From assembly GCF_034313965.1 (NCBI RefSeq), contig NZ_JAVIWQ010000002.1:3100001-3164000 (forward strand): a DNA stretch of 64,000 bases. The letters run 5' to 3'. Under the pieces are notes generated by a model. That model made no database searches and had not been told where the DNA came from. It saw only the letters and a program-made list of their open reading frames with translations. This DNA comes from Herbaspirillum sp. RTI4 (lineage in GTDB: Bacteria > Pseudomonadota > Gammaproteobacteria > Burkholderiales > Burkholderiaceae_D). This document shows, piece after piece, positions 1 to 8,275 of the stretch. The position numbers and the translations under genes were made by a program. Each line of letters opens with the position of its first letter. Within the stretch, counting starts at the first letter, position 1.

Positions 1-207
1 GCCGAAATGGTGCTGAAGAATATTCATGCGGAAGTCAGGAAAGCGGTCTGGCTGGGAGACTGTTACCACATCATTACGGTCGACAATGAACGTGAAATTG
101 TGACGAATGAAACCGTTCAGTTTCTCAAGCGCAGTATTGATTTTCATGGTGACGATGTCGCCCGCAAGGATCTTGCAAGCAACTCAGCGTTGAAAGACCG
201 ACGTTAA
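1..207 (+). CDS. C-terminal end of an unknown protein (cut by window edge)
   Basis: The reading frame is open from base 1 and stops at TAA 205-207, giving about 68 residues of a protein that starts outside the window. The visible part is mixed polar sequence ending in KDRR, with no membrane segment or motif I recognise. The ATG at 7 could be an internal methionine or a short independent start, since no ribosome binding site can be judged. I cannot assign a function. Confidence 0.4.
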   Translation, partial: AEMVLKNIHAEVRKAVWLGDCYHIITVDNEREIVTNETVQFLKRSIDFHGDDVARKDLASNSALKDRR

Positions 208-313
208 GGAGTCTCTACGCAAGCAAGCAGGAATTTTATTAGCGCCCTTAAACAGTGCCTGTTTTCCCTTTGTTTCATGCATACTCAATCCATGCAAATG
301 GTAGAAAACCCTC

Positions 314-838
314 ATGAGCTCCATCACATTTAGAAATGCGAAACGCTGGCGACCAACCGGCTTTCTGCCGGTTATCATATGCGCTTGCGGTTTCACCGTC
401 GCGTTTGCCATTCGTTTCGCTCTCTCGCCTTTTGTAGGAGAGTCACTTTCGATGCTGTTTTTTTGGCTCAACTGCATCGTCATGAGCTTTTTGTTTGGCT
501 ACGCTTATTCGCTGGTGTTGCTGTCGATCAGCCTTCCTACCGCCCTGTTTTTTTTCCGCCAGCCTTATTACGCAGTCAGTGACATGACGCATGCTGATTA
601 TTTCCTGATCATCATGTACAGCGTCACTTGCATTCTTACCACCATCATTATTGAATGGTTGCAGCGAGAACGCTACGTTGCCAAACTTCAGCAACGGGTG
701 TCAGAAACGCGCTACCAATTGCTCATTGAGTCGGATCAGGCCAGACGGGCTGAATATGCAAAGCAATTTATCAACGTCAGCGAAGCGACAAATTCCCCCG
801 ATACAAGAATAATCCCCAAAGAAGCTAATCAGGGGTAA
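314..838 (+). CDS. small multi-pass membrane protein, DUF4118-like sensor domain without kinase
   Basis: 174 residues with about four hydrophobic segments in the first 120 (roughly 18-38, 45-65, 68-85, 97-115), followed by a charged, helical tail that could form a coiled coil. The hydrophobic part resembles the four-helix DUF4118 module found at the N terminus of KdpD-like and hybrid histidine kinases, but no kinase, GGDEF or other output domain follows before the stop at 836-838. It may be a stand-alone membrane partner or a truncated sensor. No clear Shine-Dalgarno sequence precedes the ATG. The family assignment is by resemblance only. Confidence 0.5.
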   Translation: MSSITFRNAKRWRPTGFLPVIICACGFTVAFAIRFALSPFVGESLSMLFFWLNCIVMSFLFGYAYSLVLLSISLPTALFFFRQPYYAVSDMTHADYFLIIMYSVTCILTTIIIEWLQRERYVAKLQQRVSETRYQLLIESDQARRAEYAKQFINVSEATNSPDTRIIPKEANQG

Positions 839-1165
839 CACACCCTCAACAGGACGTCTGTCACTGATACATCCTGCTGTTATTCTTTTCTGCTGAGGCA
901 TTAGGGCGTATTGTCGGCTCACCTGCGAGTGCGGCAGGCGGCCGCTGCCCAAACGCAGCGGCATGTCTAGCGAGGCTACGGCAAGGAGTTGCAACAATGG
1001 CAACACGCGCTGATAACTAACAAAGTTTGCCTGTATTGCAGCATCGGTGCCATCATGCACAAGGCCCATTGAATCATCCGGGCGCGAATTCCCGACTCCC
1101 CGTTAATTCAACTGTATTTCCAGGCGGGTAGTTACCTTGTCAACTACCCTGCTGCGCCACCAGAG
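839..1165. other. intergenic stretch without a supported gene
   Basis: 327 bases between the membrane protein and the diguanylate cyclase. A 122-codon reading frame on the minus strand runs through here, but it lacks a good ribosome binding site and overlaps the preceding gene, so I do not call it. Around 908 the bases TTAGGGCGTATTG resemble one arm of the palindrome at 15131-15162, possibly a decayed copy. Confidence 0.4.
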
Positions 1166-2743
1166 ATGACCAATCTGCATCAGACTCCACAAAAAAATAC
1201 TGTACTCGGTCATCGCTTGCCTTTAATGTCGCTGGCGATATCCTTCGTCTTGCTGGCGTGTTGTTCTCTCATCGTTATTAACGGCTGGCTTTCATGGAAT
1301 GGCAGACAGCACAAATTGCAAGATGCAGAAAAAACGGCGGTCAATCTCTCCAGCGCACTGAGCCAGCAAGCCGATGACACCTTCAGCAAAATCGATACGG
1401 TGCTGGCAACGATCGTGCAAAGATGGGAGGGCGACAATGAAACCCCACATTTCATGCTCTATCCCTGGCTGGCATCCATCGTTAGTCAGGTGCCAGAACT
1501 TGAGTCTCTTTTTCTGTTCGACGAAAACGGCAATATCCTGCTCAGTTCGATGGACGATGTTTGGCGGCCATCCAATCCCATCGACTTACCCTACCTGAAC
1601 TACCATCGTTCGCAATCTACTCGCAGCCCGCGCATTGGATTGCCGATGCGTAGCCGCCAAAGCCACGACTGGGTCATCCCGGTTTCAAGACGCCTTAATA
1701 ACCCCGATGGATCGTTCGACGGCATGGTGGTCGCTTTCCTGAAAGCAAGCGCTTTCTCCCAGTACTACGGCAGCTTCGATATCGGCCGCCAAGGCGTCAT
1801 TCTGCTTTCGCTGGATGACGGCATGCCACTCCTTCGTCAACCTTTCCTCAGCAGCGCGAGCAGTCAGACCGAGCTGGGAGTTTCCTTGTCCGACTATCCA
1901 TTACCATCCAATTCCAATGGAATACTGAGGGCCGTTTCACCCGCTGACAAGGTAGAAAGAATCATTGCGTATCGTCATTTGCCGCACTATCCCTTAGTCG
2001 TTTCCACGGCTCTTTCCCAGGATGAAGTTCTGGATTCATGGCGGGCCGATACCCTGCAACTGACGCTGGTACTTTCGCTGATGTCTATCCTGCTCGCACT
2101 ACTGGGACTGCGCATGATCAGGCAGATTCGCAAACATGCGCGGATAGAAGCTGAATTGCATACAGCACGCAGCAGTTTGCTCAGACTCAATGACGCCCTC
2201 GGCAAACTCGCGCTACAGGATGCGCTGACGGGGCTGGCCAACCGTCGTCAGTTTGACGAAACACTGCAAAAAGAATTTCAGCGCGCCATCCGCGACAAGA
2301 CCTCGCTGGGCATGATCATGATCGATGTCGATTACTTCAAGCAATACAATGACCTATACGGACATCCGGCTGGCGATGAGTGCCTGCGCAGCATCGGCAA
2401 TATCATCCGAATGAATCGACCCGGTGATTTAGCGGCACGTTATGGAGGGGAAGAGTTTGTGGTGCTGCTGCCTGGCACCGATCTGGCCGGCACGCTGACG
2501 GTTGCCAACAATATCCGCAATGGCGTGCTGAATCTGCGCATCACGCACAAGGGAAACGGTATCGGCATGGTGAGCGCCAGTTTTGGCATTCATGCCATCA
2601 CTCCGGCACACAATGACAGCGACCCGATGCAGTTGCTGAGACAGACCGATCTCGCCTTATACACTGCCAAGGAACGTGGCCGCAATTGTGTTTGCGCCTT
2701 CGACGACAAAGACACCCCTTCGCCCGACGCAAAAGAAAACTAA
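1166..2743 (+). CDS. membrane diguanylate cyclase with periplasmic dCache-type sensor domain
   Basis: 525 residues. A transmembrane helix at about 20-43, a periplasmic sensor region to about 290 that looks like a double-Cache domain, a second helix at about 295-318, a short linker helix, then a complete GGDEF domain. The active-site motif reads GGEEF at about 427-431, preceded by the Mg/GTP-binding IMIDVDYFK and YNDLYGH segments, so it should make cyclic di-GMP at the inner membrane in response to a small extracellular ligand. No RxxD inhibitory site is evident in the usual place before GGEEF (the sequence there is LAARY). A hairpin terminator follows at 2804. Confidence 0.9.
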   Translation: MTNLHQTPQKNTVLGHRLPLMSLAISFVLLACCSLIVINGWLSWNGRQHKLQDAEKTAVNLSSALSQQADDTFSKIDTVLATIVQRWEGDNETPHFMLYPWLASIVSQVPELESLFLFDENGNILLSSMDDVWRPSNPIDLPYLNYHRSQSTRSPRIGLPMRSRQSHDWVIPVSRRLNNPDGSFDGMVVAFLKASAFSQYYGSFDIGRQGVILLSLDDGMPLLRQPFLSSASSQTELGVSLSDYPLPSNSNGILRAVSPADKVERIIAYRHLPHYPLVVSTALSQDEVLDSWRADTLQLTLVLSLMSILLALLGLRMIRQIRKHARIEAELHTARSSLLRLNDALGKLALQDALTGLANRRQFDETLQKEFQRAIRDKTSLGMIMIDVDYFKQYNDLYGHPAGDECLRSIGNIIRMNRPGDLAARYGGEEFVVLLPGTDLAGTLTVANNIRNGVLNLRITHKGNGIGMVSASFGIHAITPAHNDSDPMQLLRQTDLALYTAKERGRNCVCAFDDKDTPSPDAKEN

Positions 2744-2803
2744 TGAAAAAATAATAGGGCCTGTTTTTTCATTTACGCTTTTCCATTTGCGAGACCAGAC
2801 GAA

Positions 2804-2840
2804 AAAAAACCTGCCATGCGGTAAGCACGACAGGTTTTTT
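2804..2840. terminator. bidirectional rho-independent terminator
   Basis: Inverted arms AAAAAACCTG (2804-2813) and CAGGTTTTTT (2831-2840) around a 17-base loop, with A/T runs on both sides. It lies between the convergent diguanylate cyclase gene (plus) and tRNA-Gly (minus) and can serve both. Confidence 0.75.
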
Positions 2841-2876
2841 TGCAGGACCGCTTGTTGATCACAAGCGATTCAAATA

Positions 2877-2952
2877 TGGAGCGGGAGAAGAGGCTCGAAC
2901 TCTCGACCTATACCTTGGCAAGGTATCGCTCTACCAACTGAGCTACTCCCGC
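2877..2952 (-). tRNA. tRNA-Gly (GCC)
   Basis: Minus strand, 76 bases. The acceptor arm GCGGGAG pairs with CTCCCGC, the D arm reads GCTCAGTTGGTAGAGC, the anticodon loop in ACCTTGCCAAGGT gives anticodon GCC, and the T loop reads GTTCGAGCC. The 3' CCA is encoded at 2877-2879. A terminator follows at 2804-2840. Confidence 0.97.
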
Positions 2953-3125
2953 GGGGAGTTCTGAAACATTCCTGACACATTGCTGTGCAGGAGCGGAATT
3001 ATAGCCCAATCGTGACGCAGAATGCAAAGGGATAAATAAACATTTTTTATTTCGATGTTTCGCATCACTTCCCGCTGATTCCAATCTTGCATTACCACCG
3101 CATCACGAACGAAGCACAATCTGTA

Positions 3126-3491
3126 TCAGCGTGCGGCTGCGTCAATATCGGCCAGGCTTTCACGGCCCTTTACCGTAATTTCGAAACCGTTTTCCGCGCC
3201 CTCCACGGCGACCACATGTCCCTTCTTGCGAAGGAAGGTCTCAACATCACCGCCGAGATAAGCCTTAGGATCCGTTTCCAGCGCGCGCAAAGCATTGATG
3301 CATTGCTGTAGAAACAGTGCCTGATGACCTTTTTCAGTCAAGACCAGACGATTGTTATTTTCGTAAGCAATATATTTAAGACCCGCCAGTCGCTTGGCAT
3401 TTCTGGAAACACAAGCGGTTTCGCGCTCACGCGCAGGCCCGTCGATTTGTTCCAGCGCAGCGTATTCATCCTTGGTCAAACTGTTATTCAT
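3126..3491 (-). CDS. conserved-looking hypothetical protein, 121 aa
   Basis: 121 residues, soluble, charged and mostly helical, with no signal peptide. The start is supported by an AGAGGA ribosome binding site about eight bases upstream of ATG 3491. The middle part (LTEKGHQALFLQQCINALRAL) could belong to a winged-helix-like fold, but I do not recognise a family. It sits alone between tRNA-Gly and a GntR regulator, with about 170 empty bases on its 3' side. The function is unknown. Confidence 0.6.
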   Translation of the reverse strand: MNNSLTKDEYAALEQIDGPARERETACVSRNAKRLAGLKYIAYENNNRLVLTEKGHQALFLQQCINALRALETDPKAYLGGDVETFLRKKGHVVAVEGAENGFEITVKGRESLADIDAAAR

Positions 3492-3628
3492 TTTCTTTTT
3501 CCTCTACGTCCCACCGAAACTGCACCAGTCCGGCTGCGTTGCCGCCGGCGCCATGATACCGCGCCAGCGCCATTTTGATCCGAATGTAAAGCCGATCAGC
3601 CCTCACTAAAATGATCCAATCACAACAT

Positions 3629-4351
3629 TTAGGCCGTCGCAGCCGTATCGTCGATCAAATATTCAGGATGACGCGCCCGGATATCCTCCAGATGCGCCAG
3701 CGTGCCCGACAGATGCTTGCGCACAGTCGCTTGCGCCAGCAGCGGATCGCCCGTCGCGATGGCAGAGATAATTTCCGCATGATCGCGCAGAATCGACAAA
3801 GCCTTGCCCGGAATCGGCACATGCAGCCGCCGCAAGCGATCAAGATTACCGCTATGGCGACGTACCAGATCGAACAAGCTATCCACCTTCGCCGCCTCAT
3901 ACATCACCCTATGGAAGGCCTGATCCGCCAGGACAAAGCGATCGTAATCCTCCGCGTCCAGCGCCGCTTGCTGCTGCGCAAGCGCCTCCTCCAGCCGAGG
4001 TAATAAATCCGGGTGCCTGGCAATATCGAGCGTCAGTCCATGCACCACTTCCAGCTCAATCGATTGCCGCAAAAAATGCGATTGTCGGGCAGAGACGACA
4101 TCAATCGGACGCACCACCGTCGCATGCTGAGGAAAAATATCCACCAACCGCTCCTCTTCCAGGCGCATCAGCGCATCGCGGATGGGGGTCAGACTCAAAT
4201 CAAAATACGCCGCCAGTTCAGTGCGCGGCAATACCGTGCCGGGTGCCACCGCCAGCGAAATAATCATCCCGCGCAAATGCTCAAACACCTGCGCTGAGGC
4301 ATGGCGCGAACGATCCAGCTTGAAAGGGGTGGGGAATTCGATACTGCTCAT
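3629..4351 (-). CDS. FCD-type GntR transcriptional regulator of the sugar-acid dehydratase gene
   Basis: 240 residues. An N-terminal GntR winged helix-turn-helix (about 18-85, including the recognition-helix region YFDLSLTPIRDALMRLEEE) is followed by an all-helical FCD ligand-binding domain (about 95-230) with the metal-binding Asp/His pattern (DQAFHRVMYEAA and DHAEIISAI). Such proteins usually repress sugar-acid or organic-acid operons until an inducer binds. It is transcribed away from the dehydratase at 4633, and the region between holds a strong promoter whose spacer is an 18-bp perfect palindrome, a likely operator for this protein. That pairing is inferred from position. Confidence 0.88.
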   Translation of the reverse strand: MSSIEFPTPFKLDRSRHASAQVFEHLRGMIISLAVAPGTVLPRTELAAYFDLSLTPIRDALMRLEEERLVDIFPQHATVVRPIDVVSARQSHFLRQSIELEVVHGLTLDIARHPDLLPRLEEALAQQQAALDAEDYDRFVLADQAFHRVMYEAAKVDSLFDLVRRHSGNLDRLRRLHVPIPGKALSILRDHAEIISAIATGDPLLAQATVRKHLSGTLAHLEDIRARHPEYLIDDTAATA

Positions 4352-4522
4352 AATCTAGGTCTGGGTCTCAAGTCTATCAATGGCTGGATATACCGGCTTC
4401 GCGTCGTTGCGCTGACTTGGCGTAACGGCGAACTATCAGCACCAGAACGCCTGGCTATCCGGGTTTAGAGCGGCCAGATAAGCGCCGTCCTTCAAAGGAC
4501 TCCATTCTAGATGACTTTTCTT

Positions 4523-4551
4523 TTGACACACTAATATATTAGTGTTTTAAT
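4523..4551 (+). promoter_or_regulatory. sigma70 promoter with embedded 18-bp operator palindrome
   Basis: TTGACA at 4523-4528, a 17-base spacer, then TTTAAT at 4546-4551. The spacer is almost entirely a perfect palindrome, ACACTAATATATTAGTGT (4528-4545). A regulator bound there would cover both promoter boxes. The divergent GntR protein at 3629-4351 is the obvious candidate. The promoter faces the dehydratase gene, with transcription expected to start near 4558. Confidence 0.75.
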
Positions 4552-4632
4552 GGCAAAACAGGACCCCGCCAAAGAATGCTCCCCAAGAACTGCAATACCA
4601 GCCCCGAACAGAATCATCAAAGAAAGAACAGC

Positions 4633-6372
4633 ATGGACTCTCGCAAAAAAACACCCGCCACCCTGCGCAGCGCCAAATGGTTCGCTCCAGACGATCTGCG
4701 CTCTTTCGGCCACCGCTCGCGCATCATGCAAATGGGCTACGCCCCCGAAGACTGGGCCGATAAGCCAATCATCGCCATCATCAATACCTGGTCCGACCTC
4801 AACCCCTGCCACTCGCATTTCAAGCAGCGCATCGACGACGTCAAGCGCGGCATTTTGCAGGCGGGCGGTTTCCCGGTCGAACTACCGGCGATTTCGCTGT
4901 CGGAATCCTTCGTCAAACCCACCACCATGATGTATCGCAACATGCTGGCCATGGAAACCGAAGAACTGCTGCGCTCGCATCCGGTGGATGGCGCCGTACT
5001 GATGGGCGGCTGCGACAAAACCACACCCGGCCTGCTAATGGGTGCCACCAGCGCCGGCCTGCCCGCGATCTACATCCCCGCCGGCCCCATGCTGCGCGGC
5101 AATTTCAAAGGTCAAGTGCTCGGCTCCGGTTCTGACGCCTGGAAATTCTGGGATGAACGCCGCGCCGGCAAAATCAGCGCCGCAGAATGGGGCGGCATGG
5201 AAGCCGGTATTGCGCGCAGCCACGGCACCTGCATGACTATGGGCACGGCCAGCACCATGACTGCGATTGCCGAAGCGCTCGGCATGACCCTGCCCGGCGC
5301 CTCCTCCATCCCCGCCGCCGACGCCAACCACATCCGCATGTGCGCCGACGCTGGCCGCCGCATCGTCGACATGGTGTGGAACGACCTCACGCCAAGTCAC
5401 ATCCAGACCCACGAGGCCTACCTCAATGCCATCGCCGTCGCCATGGCCATGGGCTGTTCCACCAACGCCATCGTCCACGTCATCGCCATGGCGCGCCGCG
5501 CTGGCCACCACATCACTCTGGACCATTTCGAAAGCGCCAGTCGCAAGGTGCCGGTGATCGCCAATATCCGTCCCAACGGCACTACCTATCTGATGGAAGA
5601 CTTCTATTTTGCCGGTGGCCTGCCTGCATTAATGACACGCATCCGTGACAAGTTGCATCTGGACGTCATGACTGTCACCGGCAAAACGCTGGGCGACAAT
5701 ATCGCCACCGCCGAAGTCTATAACGACGACGTCATCCGCACCGTCGATAACGCCCTGTATCAGGAAGGCGCGCTGGCCGTCCTCAAAGGCAACCTCGCCC
5801 CCAACGGCTGCGTCATGAAACCGAGCGCCGCCGAACCGCGCTTCTTCAAGCATTCCGGCCCGGCACTGGTATTCGACGATTACCCCACGATGAAAGCAGT
5901 CATCGACCGCGACGACCTCGACGTCACCGTCGACACCGTCCTCGTCCTGCGCAACGCCGGACCGCAAGGCGGCCCCGGCATGCCGGAATGGGGCATGCTG
6001 CCGATTCCTAAAAAGCTGGTCGAACAAGGCGTGCGCGACATGCTGCGCCTGTCCGATGCCCGCATGAGCGGCACCAGCTACGGTGCCTGTGTCCTGCACA
6101 TCGCCCCCGAAGCCTACATCGGCGGCCCGCTGGCACTGATCAAAACCGGAGACATCATCTCGGTCGACATCGACGCCCGCAGCATCAACGTCGACATCAG
6201 TGACGAAGAAATGGCCCGCCGCAAAACCGCATGGAAAGCGCCGGTCGTGCATTTCGAACGCGGCTACGGCTGGATGTTCTCGCGCCACATCGGACAGGCC
6301 GACGAAGGCTGCGACTTCGACTTCCTGCGCACCGACTTTGGCGCACCCGTGGGCGAACCCGACATTTTTTAA
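4633..6372 (+). CDS. IlvD/Edd-family sugar-acid dehydratase, L-arabinonate dehydratase-like
   Basis: 579 residues from ATG 4633, the same length as characterised L-arabinonate dehydratases. The cysteines expected to ligate the [2Fe-2S] cluster fall at Cys59 (in NPCHSH), Cys127 (in GGCDKTTPG) and Cys200 (in HGTCMTMG), matching the numbering I recall for the Rhizobium enzyme. It should dehydrate a pentonate, hexonate or related aldonic acid to the 2-keto-3-deoxy acid. An upstream ATG at 4576 adds 19 residues but lies only about 18 bases from the predicted transcription start and does not match family N termini. An RraA-like gene follows after 70 bases, likely in one operon. The exact substrate is not readable from sequence. 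Confidence 0.9.
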   Translation: MDSRKKTPATLRSAKWFAPDDLRSFGHRSRIMQMGYAPEDWADKPIIAIINTWSDLNPCHSHFKQRIDDVKRGILQAGGFPVELPAISLSESFVKPTTMMYRNMLAMETEELLRSHPVDGAVLMGGCDKTTPGLLMGATSAGLPAIYIPAGPMLRGNFKGQVLGSGSDAWKFWDERRAGKISAAEWGGMEAGIARSHGTCMTMGTASTMTAIAEALGMTLPGASSIPAADANHIRMCADAGRRIVDMVWNDLTPSHIQTHEAYLNAIAVAMAMGCSTNAIVHVIAMARRAGHHITLDHFESASRKVPVIANIRPNGTTYLMEDFYFAGGLPALMTRIRDKLHLDVMTVTGKTLGDNIATAEVYNDDVIRTVDNALYQEGALAVLKGNLAPNGCVMKPSAAEPRFFKHSGPALVFDDYPTMKAVIDRDDLDVTVDTVLVLRNAGPQGGPGMPEWGMLPIPKKLVEQGVRDMLRLSDARMSGTSYGACVLHIAPEAYIGGPLALIKTGDIISVDIDARSINVDISDEEMARRKTAWKAPVVHFERGYGWMFSRHIGQADEGCDFDFLRTDFGAPVGEPDIF

Positions 6373-6442
6373 TCTCCAGCCAATCTCCATAAATCTCCAT
6401 AAATCGTCCTCAATTGCCCCTATTCCGCTCAAAGGAAACCCC
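6372..6442 (+). repeat. short degenerate tandem repeat in dehydratase-aldolase spacer
   Basis: The spacer contains about three imperfect copies of the ten-base unit AATCTCCATA directly after the dehydratase stop. A ribosome binding site (AAAGGA at 6431-6436) for the next gene follows. It is one of several short tandem duplications at gene edges in this window. Confidence 0.5.
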
Positions 6443-7162
6443 ATGACCAAGCTCAATCCCGCAACACGCGCCAAACTAAAAACCGTCAGCACCGCCACCC
6501 TCTGCACCGCGCTGTTCAAACGCGGCCTGCGCCAGCAATTCATCCAGGACGTGCGACCACTCAACCCGGAAGCCGGCAACATGGTCGGCGAAGCCTTCAC
6601 CCTGCGCTACATCCCGGCACGCGAAGACCTGAACCAGATCACCGTCTTCCTCGACCGCAACCATCCGCAACGCAAGGCCGTCGAAGAATGTCCTCCCGGC
6701 GCAGTATTGGTCATGGATAGCCGCAAAGACGCACGCGCCGCATCGGCGGGCGGGATTCTGATTTCACGGCTGATGGTGCGCGGTGCCGCCGGCGTCGTCA
6801 CCGATGGCGGCTTCCGCGACTCGCCCGAAATCGCCCGCATGGCCATGCCCGCCTACCACAACCGCCCCTCCGCGCCGACCAACCTGACCCTGCACATGGC
6901 GCTCGACATCAACGTGCCCATCGGCTGCGGCGACGTCGCCGTCTTTCCCGGCGACATCATGGTCGGCGATGCCGAAGGCGTCATCGTCATCCCCGCCGGC
7001 ATTGCCGACGAAGTCGCTACCGAAGCCGTCGAAATGACGGCCTTTGAAGATTTCGTGATGGAAGAAGTCGCCAGGGGCCGCAGCATCCTGGGCCTGTACC
7101 CGCCCACCGACGAATCGGCACGCAGCGATTTCGCCACCTGGCGCGCAGCGAAGGGACGTTGA
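6443..7162 (+). CDS. RraA-family protein, probable 4-hydroxy-4-methyl-2-oxoglutarate-type aldolase or decarboxylase
   Basis: 239 residues from ATG 6443, which has AAAGGA seven bases upstream. The fold is that of the RraA/HMG-aldolase family. The signature GAAGVVTDGGFRDSPEI carries the Arg-Asp pair that binds substrate and metal, and the glycine-rich AASAGGILISRLMVRGAAG segment is also present. Members cleave or decarboxylate 2-oxo acids with a Mg ion, while RraA proper inhibits RNase E. The position directly behind a dehydratase that makes 2-keto-3-deoxy acids favours a catabolic aldolase or keto-acid-processing role rather than RNase control. This is inferred from context. Confidence 0.82.
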   Translation: MTKLNPATRAKLKTVSTATLCTALFKRGLRQQFIQDVRPLNPEAGNMVGEAFTLRYIPAREDLNQITVFLDRNHPQRKAVEECPPGAVLVMDSRKDARAASAGGILISRLMVRGAAGVVTDGGFRDSPEIARMAMPAYHNRPSAPTNLTLHMALDINVPIGCGDVAVFPGDIMVGDAEGVIVIPAGIADEVATEAVEMTAFEDFVMEEVARGRSILGLYPPTDESARSDFATWRAAKGR

Positions 7163-7185
7163 TTTCGCGAGATTAATTTTGCTGG

Positions 7186-7283
7186 ATTGATTCAGAGGTA
7201 TTGATTCAGAGGTATTGATTCAGAGGTATTGATTCAGAGGTATTGATTCAGCGAGATTGATTCAGCGCGATTGATTCAGCACG
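7186..7283 (+). repeat. seven-copy 14-bp tandem repeat
   Basis: Seven head-to-tail 14-base units begin at 7186, 7200, 7214, 7228, 7242, 7256 and 7270. All share ATTGATTCAG. The first four end in AGGT and the last three in CGAG, CGCG and CACG. It lies 24 bases after the aldolase stop and before a terminator hairpin, with no spacer structure like CRISPR. Confidence 0.9.
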
Positions 7284-7319
7284 ATGAGTTCACCCCACGC
7301 CTCAATAGTGTGAACAGTA

Positions 7320-7355
7320 AAACAGGCGGCGCTGTGCAAGCAGCGCCGCCTGTTT
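7320..7355. terminator. bidirectional terminator hairpin
   Basis: A perfect 15-bp stem, AAACAGGCGGCGCTG (7320-7334) and CAGCGCCGCCTGTTT (7341-7355), with a six-base loop. It lies between the convergent aldolase gene and the LtnD-like gene. The ends are A-rich and T-rich, so it can work in both directions. Confidence 0.8.
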
Positions 7356-7379
7356 CACACAAGCGCGGCAATCGCGCTC

Positions 7380-8261
7380 CTAGCCTCCGTTCAGCGCCCG
7401 ATATGCCCGTATCACCTGACTATCGTCACACGCACCCGCGCCCCGCCCCGATACGCTGGCAAACAACTGATATGCCAGCGCCGCAAAAGGCAGTGCCACC
7501 TTGCTCTCGCTGCCCGCCGCCATCACGATTCCCAGATCCTTAACGAAAATATCTACCGCGCTGGTCACGACCGGTTCGGTCTCCAACATGCGATGTCCAC
7601 GGTCTTTCAGCATCCAGCTCGACGCGGCCGAATTGCCGACGATATTGAGCATAACTTCCATATCGATACCCGCACTGGTCGCCAGCGAAATGGCTTCTGC
7701 CGTTACCGCCAGATGAACGCCGCACAGTAATTGATTGACCGTCTTCGCCATCGCACCCTGACCGGGACGTTCGCCAACATGGAAAAATTTATCGCCCATC
7801 GCCGCAAACACCGGAGCAAGCGCGGCAATAGTGGCGGCATCGGCTGCTGCCATGATCGTCAGCGTCGCCGCCTCCGCACCCACCACGCCACCGGACACCG
7901 GCGCGTCGATAAAACGCTTGCCGGCACCCAATACGCGTTGCGCAATCGACTCCACCGCACCCGGCGCGCAGGTGGCCATCAGCACCACGACAGCATTGTC
8001 GGCGAGCACATCCAGACCGCCCTCTGCAAATAAAATCGACTCCGCCTGCGCAGCATTGACCACCATCAAAATCACCACATCGGCATCCTTGAGCGCCTGC
8101 ACCGATGATGTCGCAGAAAGACCGCCCGCCTGTTGCAGCGCCTCCACCGCCGCTGCGCGCATGTCAAAACCGCACACGGAAAAACCCCGCGCCAGCAAAT
8201 TTTTTGCCATCGGCATACCCATGGAACCCAGCCCGACAAAAGCAATTTTCTGTTTATTCAC
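7380..8261 (-). CDS. NAD(P)-dependent 3-hydroxyacid dehydrogenase, LtnD-like (beta-hydroxyacid dehydrogenase family)
   Basis: 293 residues. The N-terminal Rossmann nucleotide site reads GLGSMGMPMAKNLL, the substrate-binding stretch is DAPVSGGVVGAEAATLTIM, and the catalytic lysine is in the family signature GQGAMAKTVNQLL. Family members oxidise 3-hydroxyisobutyrate, tartronate semialdehyde, L-threonate and similar acids. The resemblance to L-threonate dehydrogenase (VVNAAQ and SAVDIFVKDLGIV segments) is strongest to my eye, but the substrate is uncertain. It is the last gene of the SDR-TRAP-transketolase operon, 14 bases after the second transketolase C-terminal gene, so it probably acts on a product of that pathway. 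Confidence 0.88.
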   Translation of the reverse strand: MNKQKIAFVGLGSMGMPMAKNLLARGFSVCGFDMRAAAVEALQQAGGLSATSSVQALKDADVVILMVVNAAQAESILFAEGGLDVLADNAVVVLMATCAPGAVESIAQRVLGAGKRFIDAPVSGGVVGAEAATLTIMAAADAATIAALAPVFAAMGDKFFHVGERPGQGAMAKTVNQLLCGVHLAVTAEAISLATSAGIDMEVMLNIVGNSAASSWMLKDRGHRMLETEPVVTSAVDIFVKDLGIVMAAGSESKVALPFAALAYQLFASVSGRGAGACDDSQVIRAYRALNGG

Positions 8262-8275
8262 ATGCCCTCCTTTGT

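Noticed and set aside
701..1069. 122-codon minus-strand frame downstream of the small membrane protein
   Set aside because: Overlaps the membrane protein gene antisense and lacks a convincing start; kept only as a non-coding stretch.
5629..6600. 323-codon minus-strand frame opposite the dehydratase gene
   Set aside because: It is antisense to a clear IlvD/Edd enzyme, has low-complexity translation rich in Val/Gly/Asp, and no ribosome binding site.
7186..7283. Possible CRISPR array
   Set aside because: The repeat unit is only 14 bp, with no unique spacers and no cas genes in the window.
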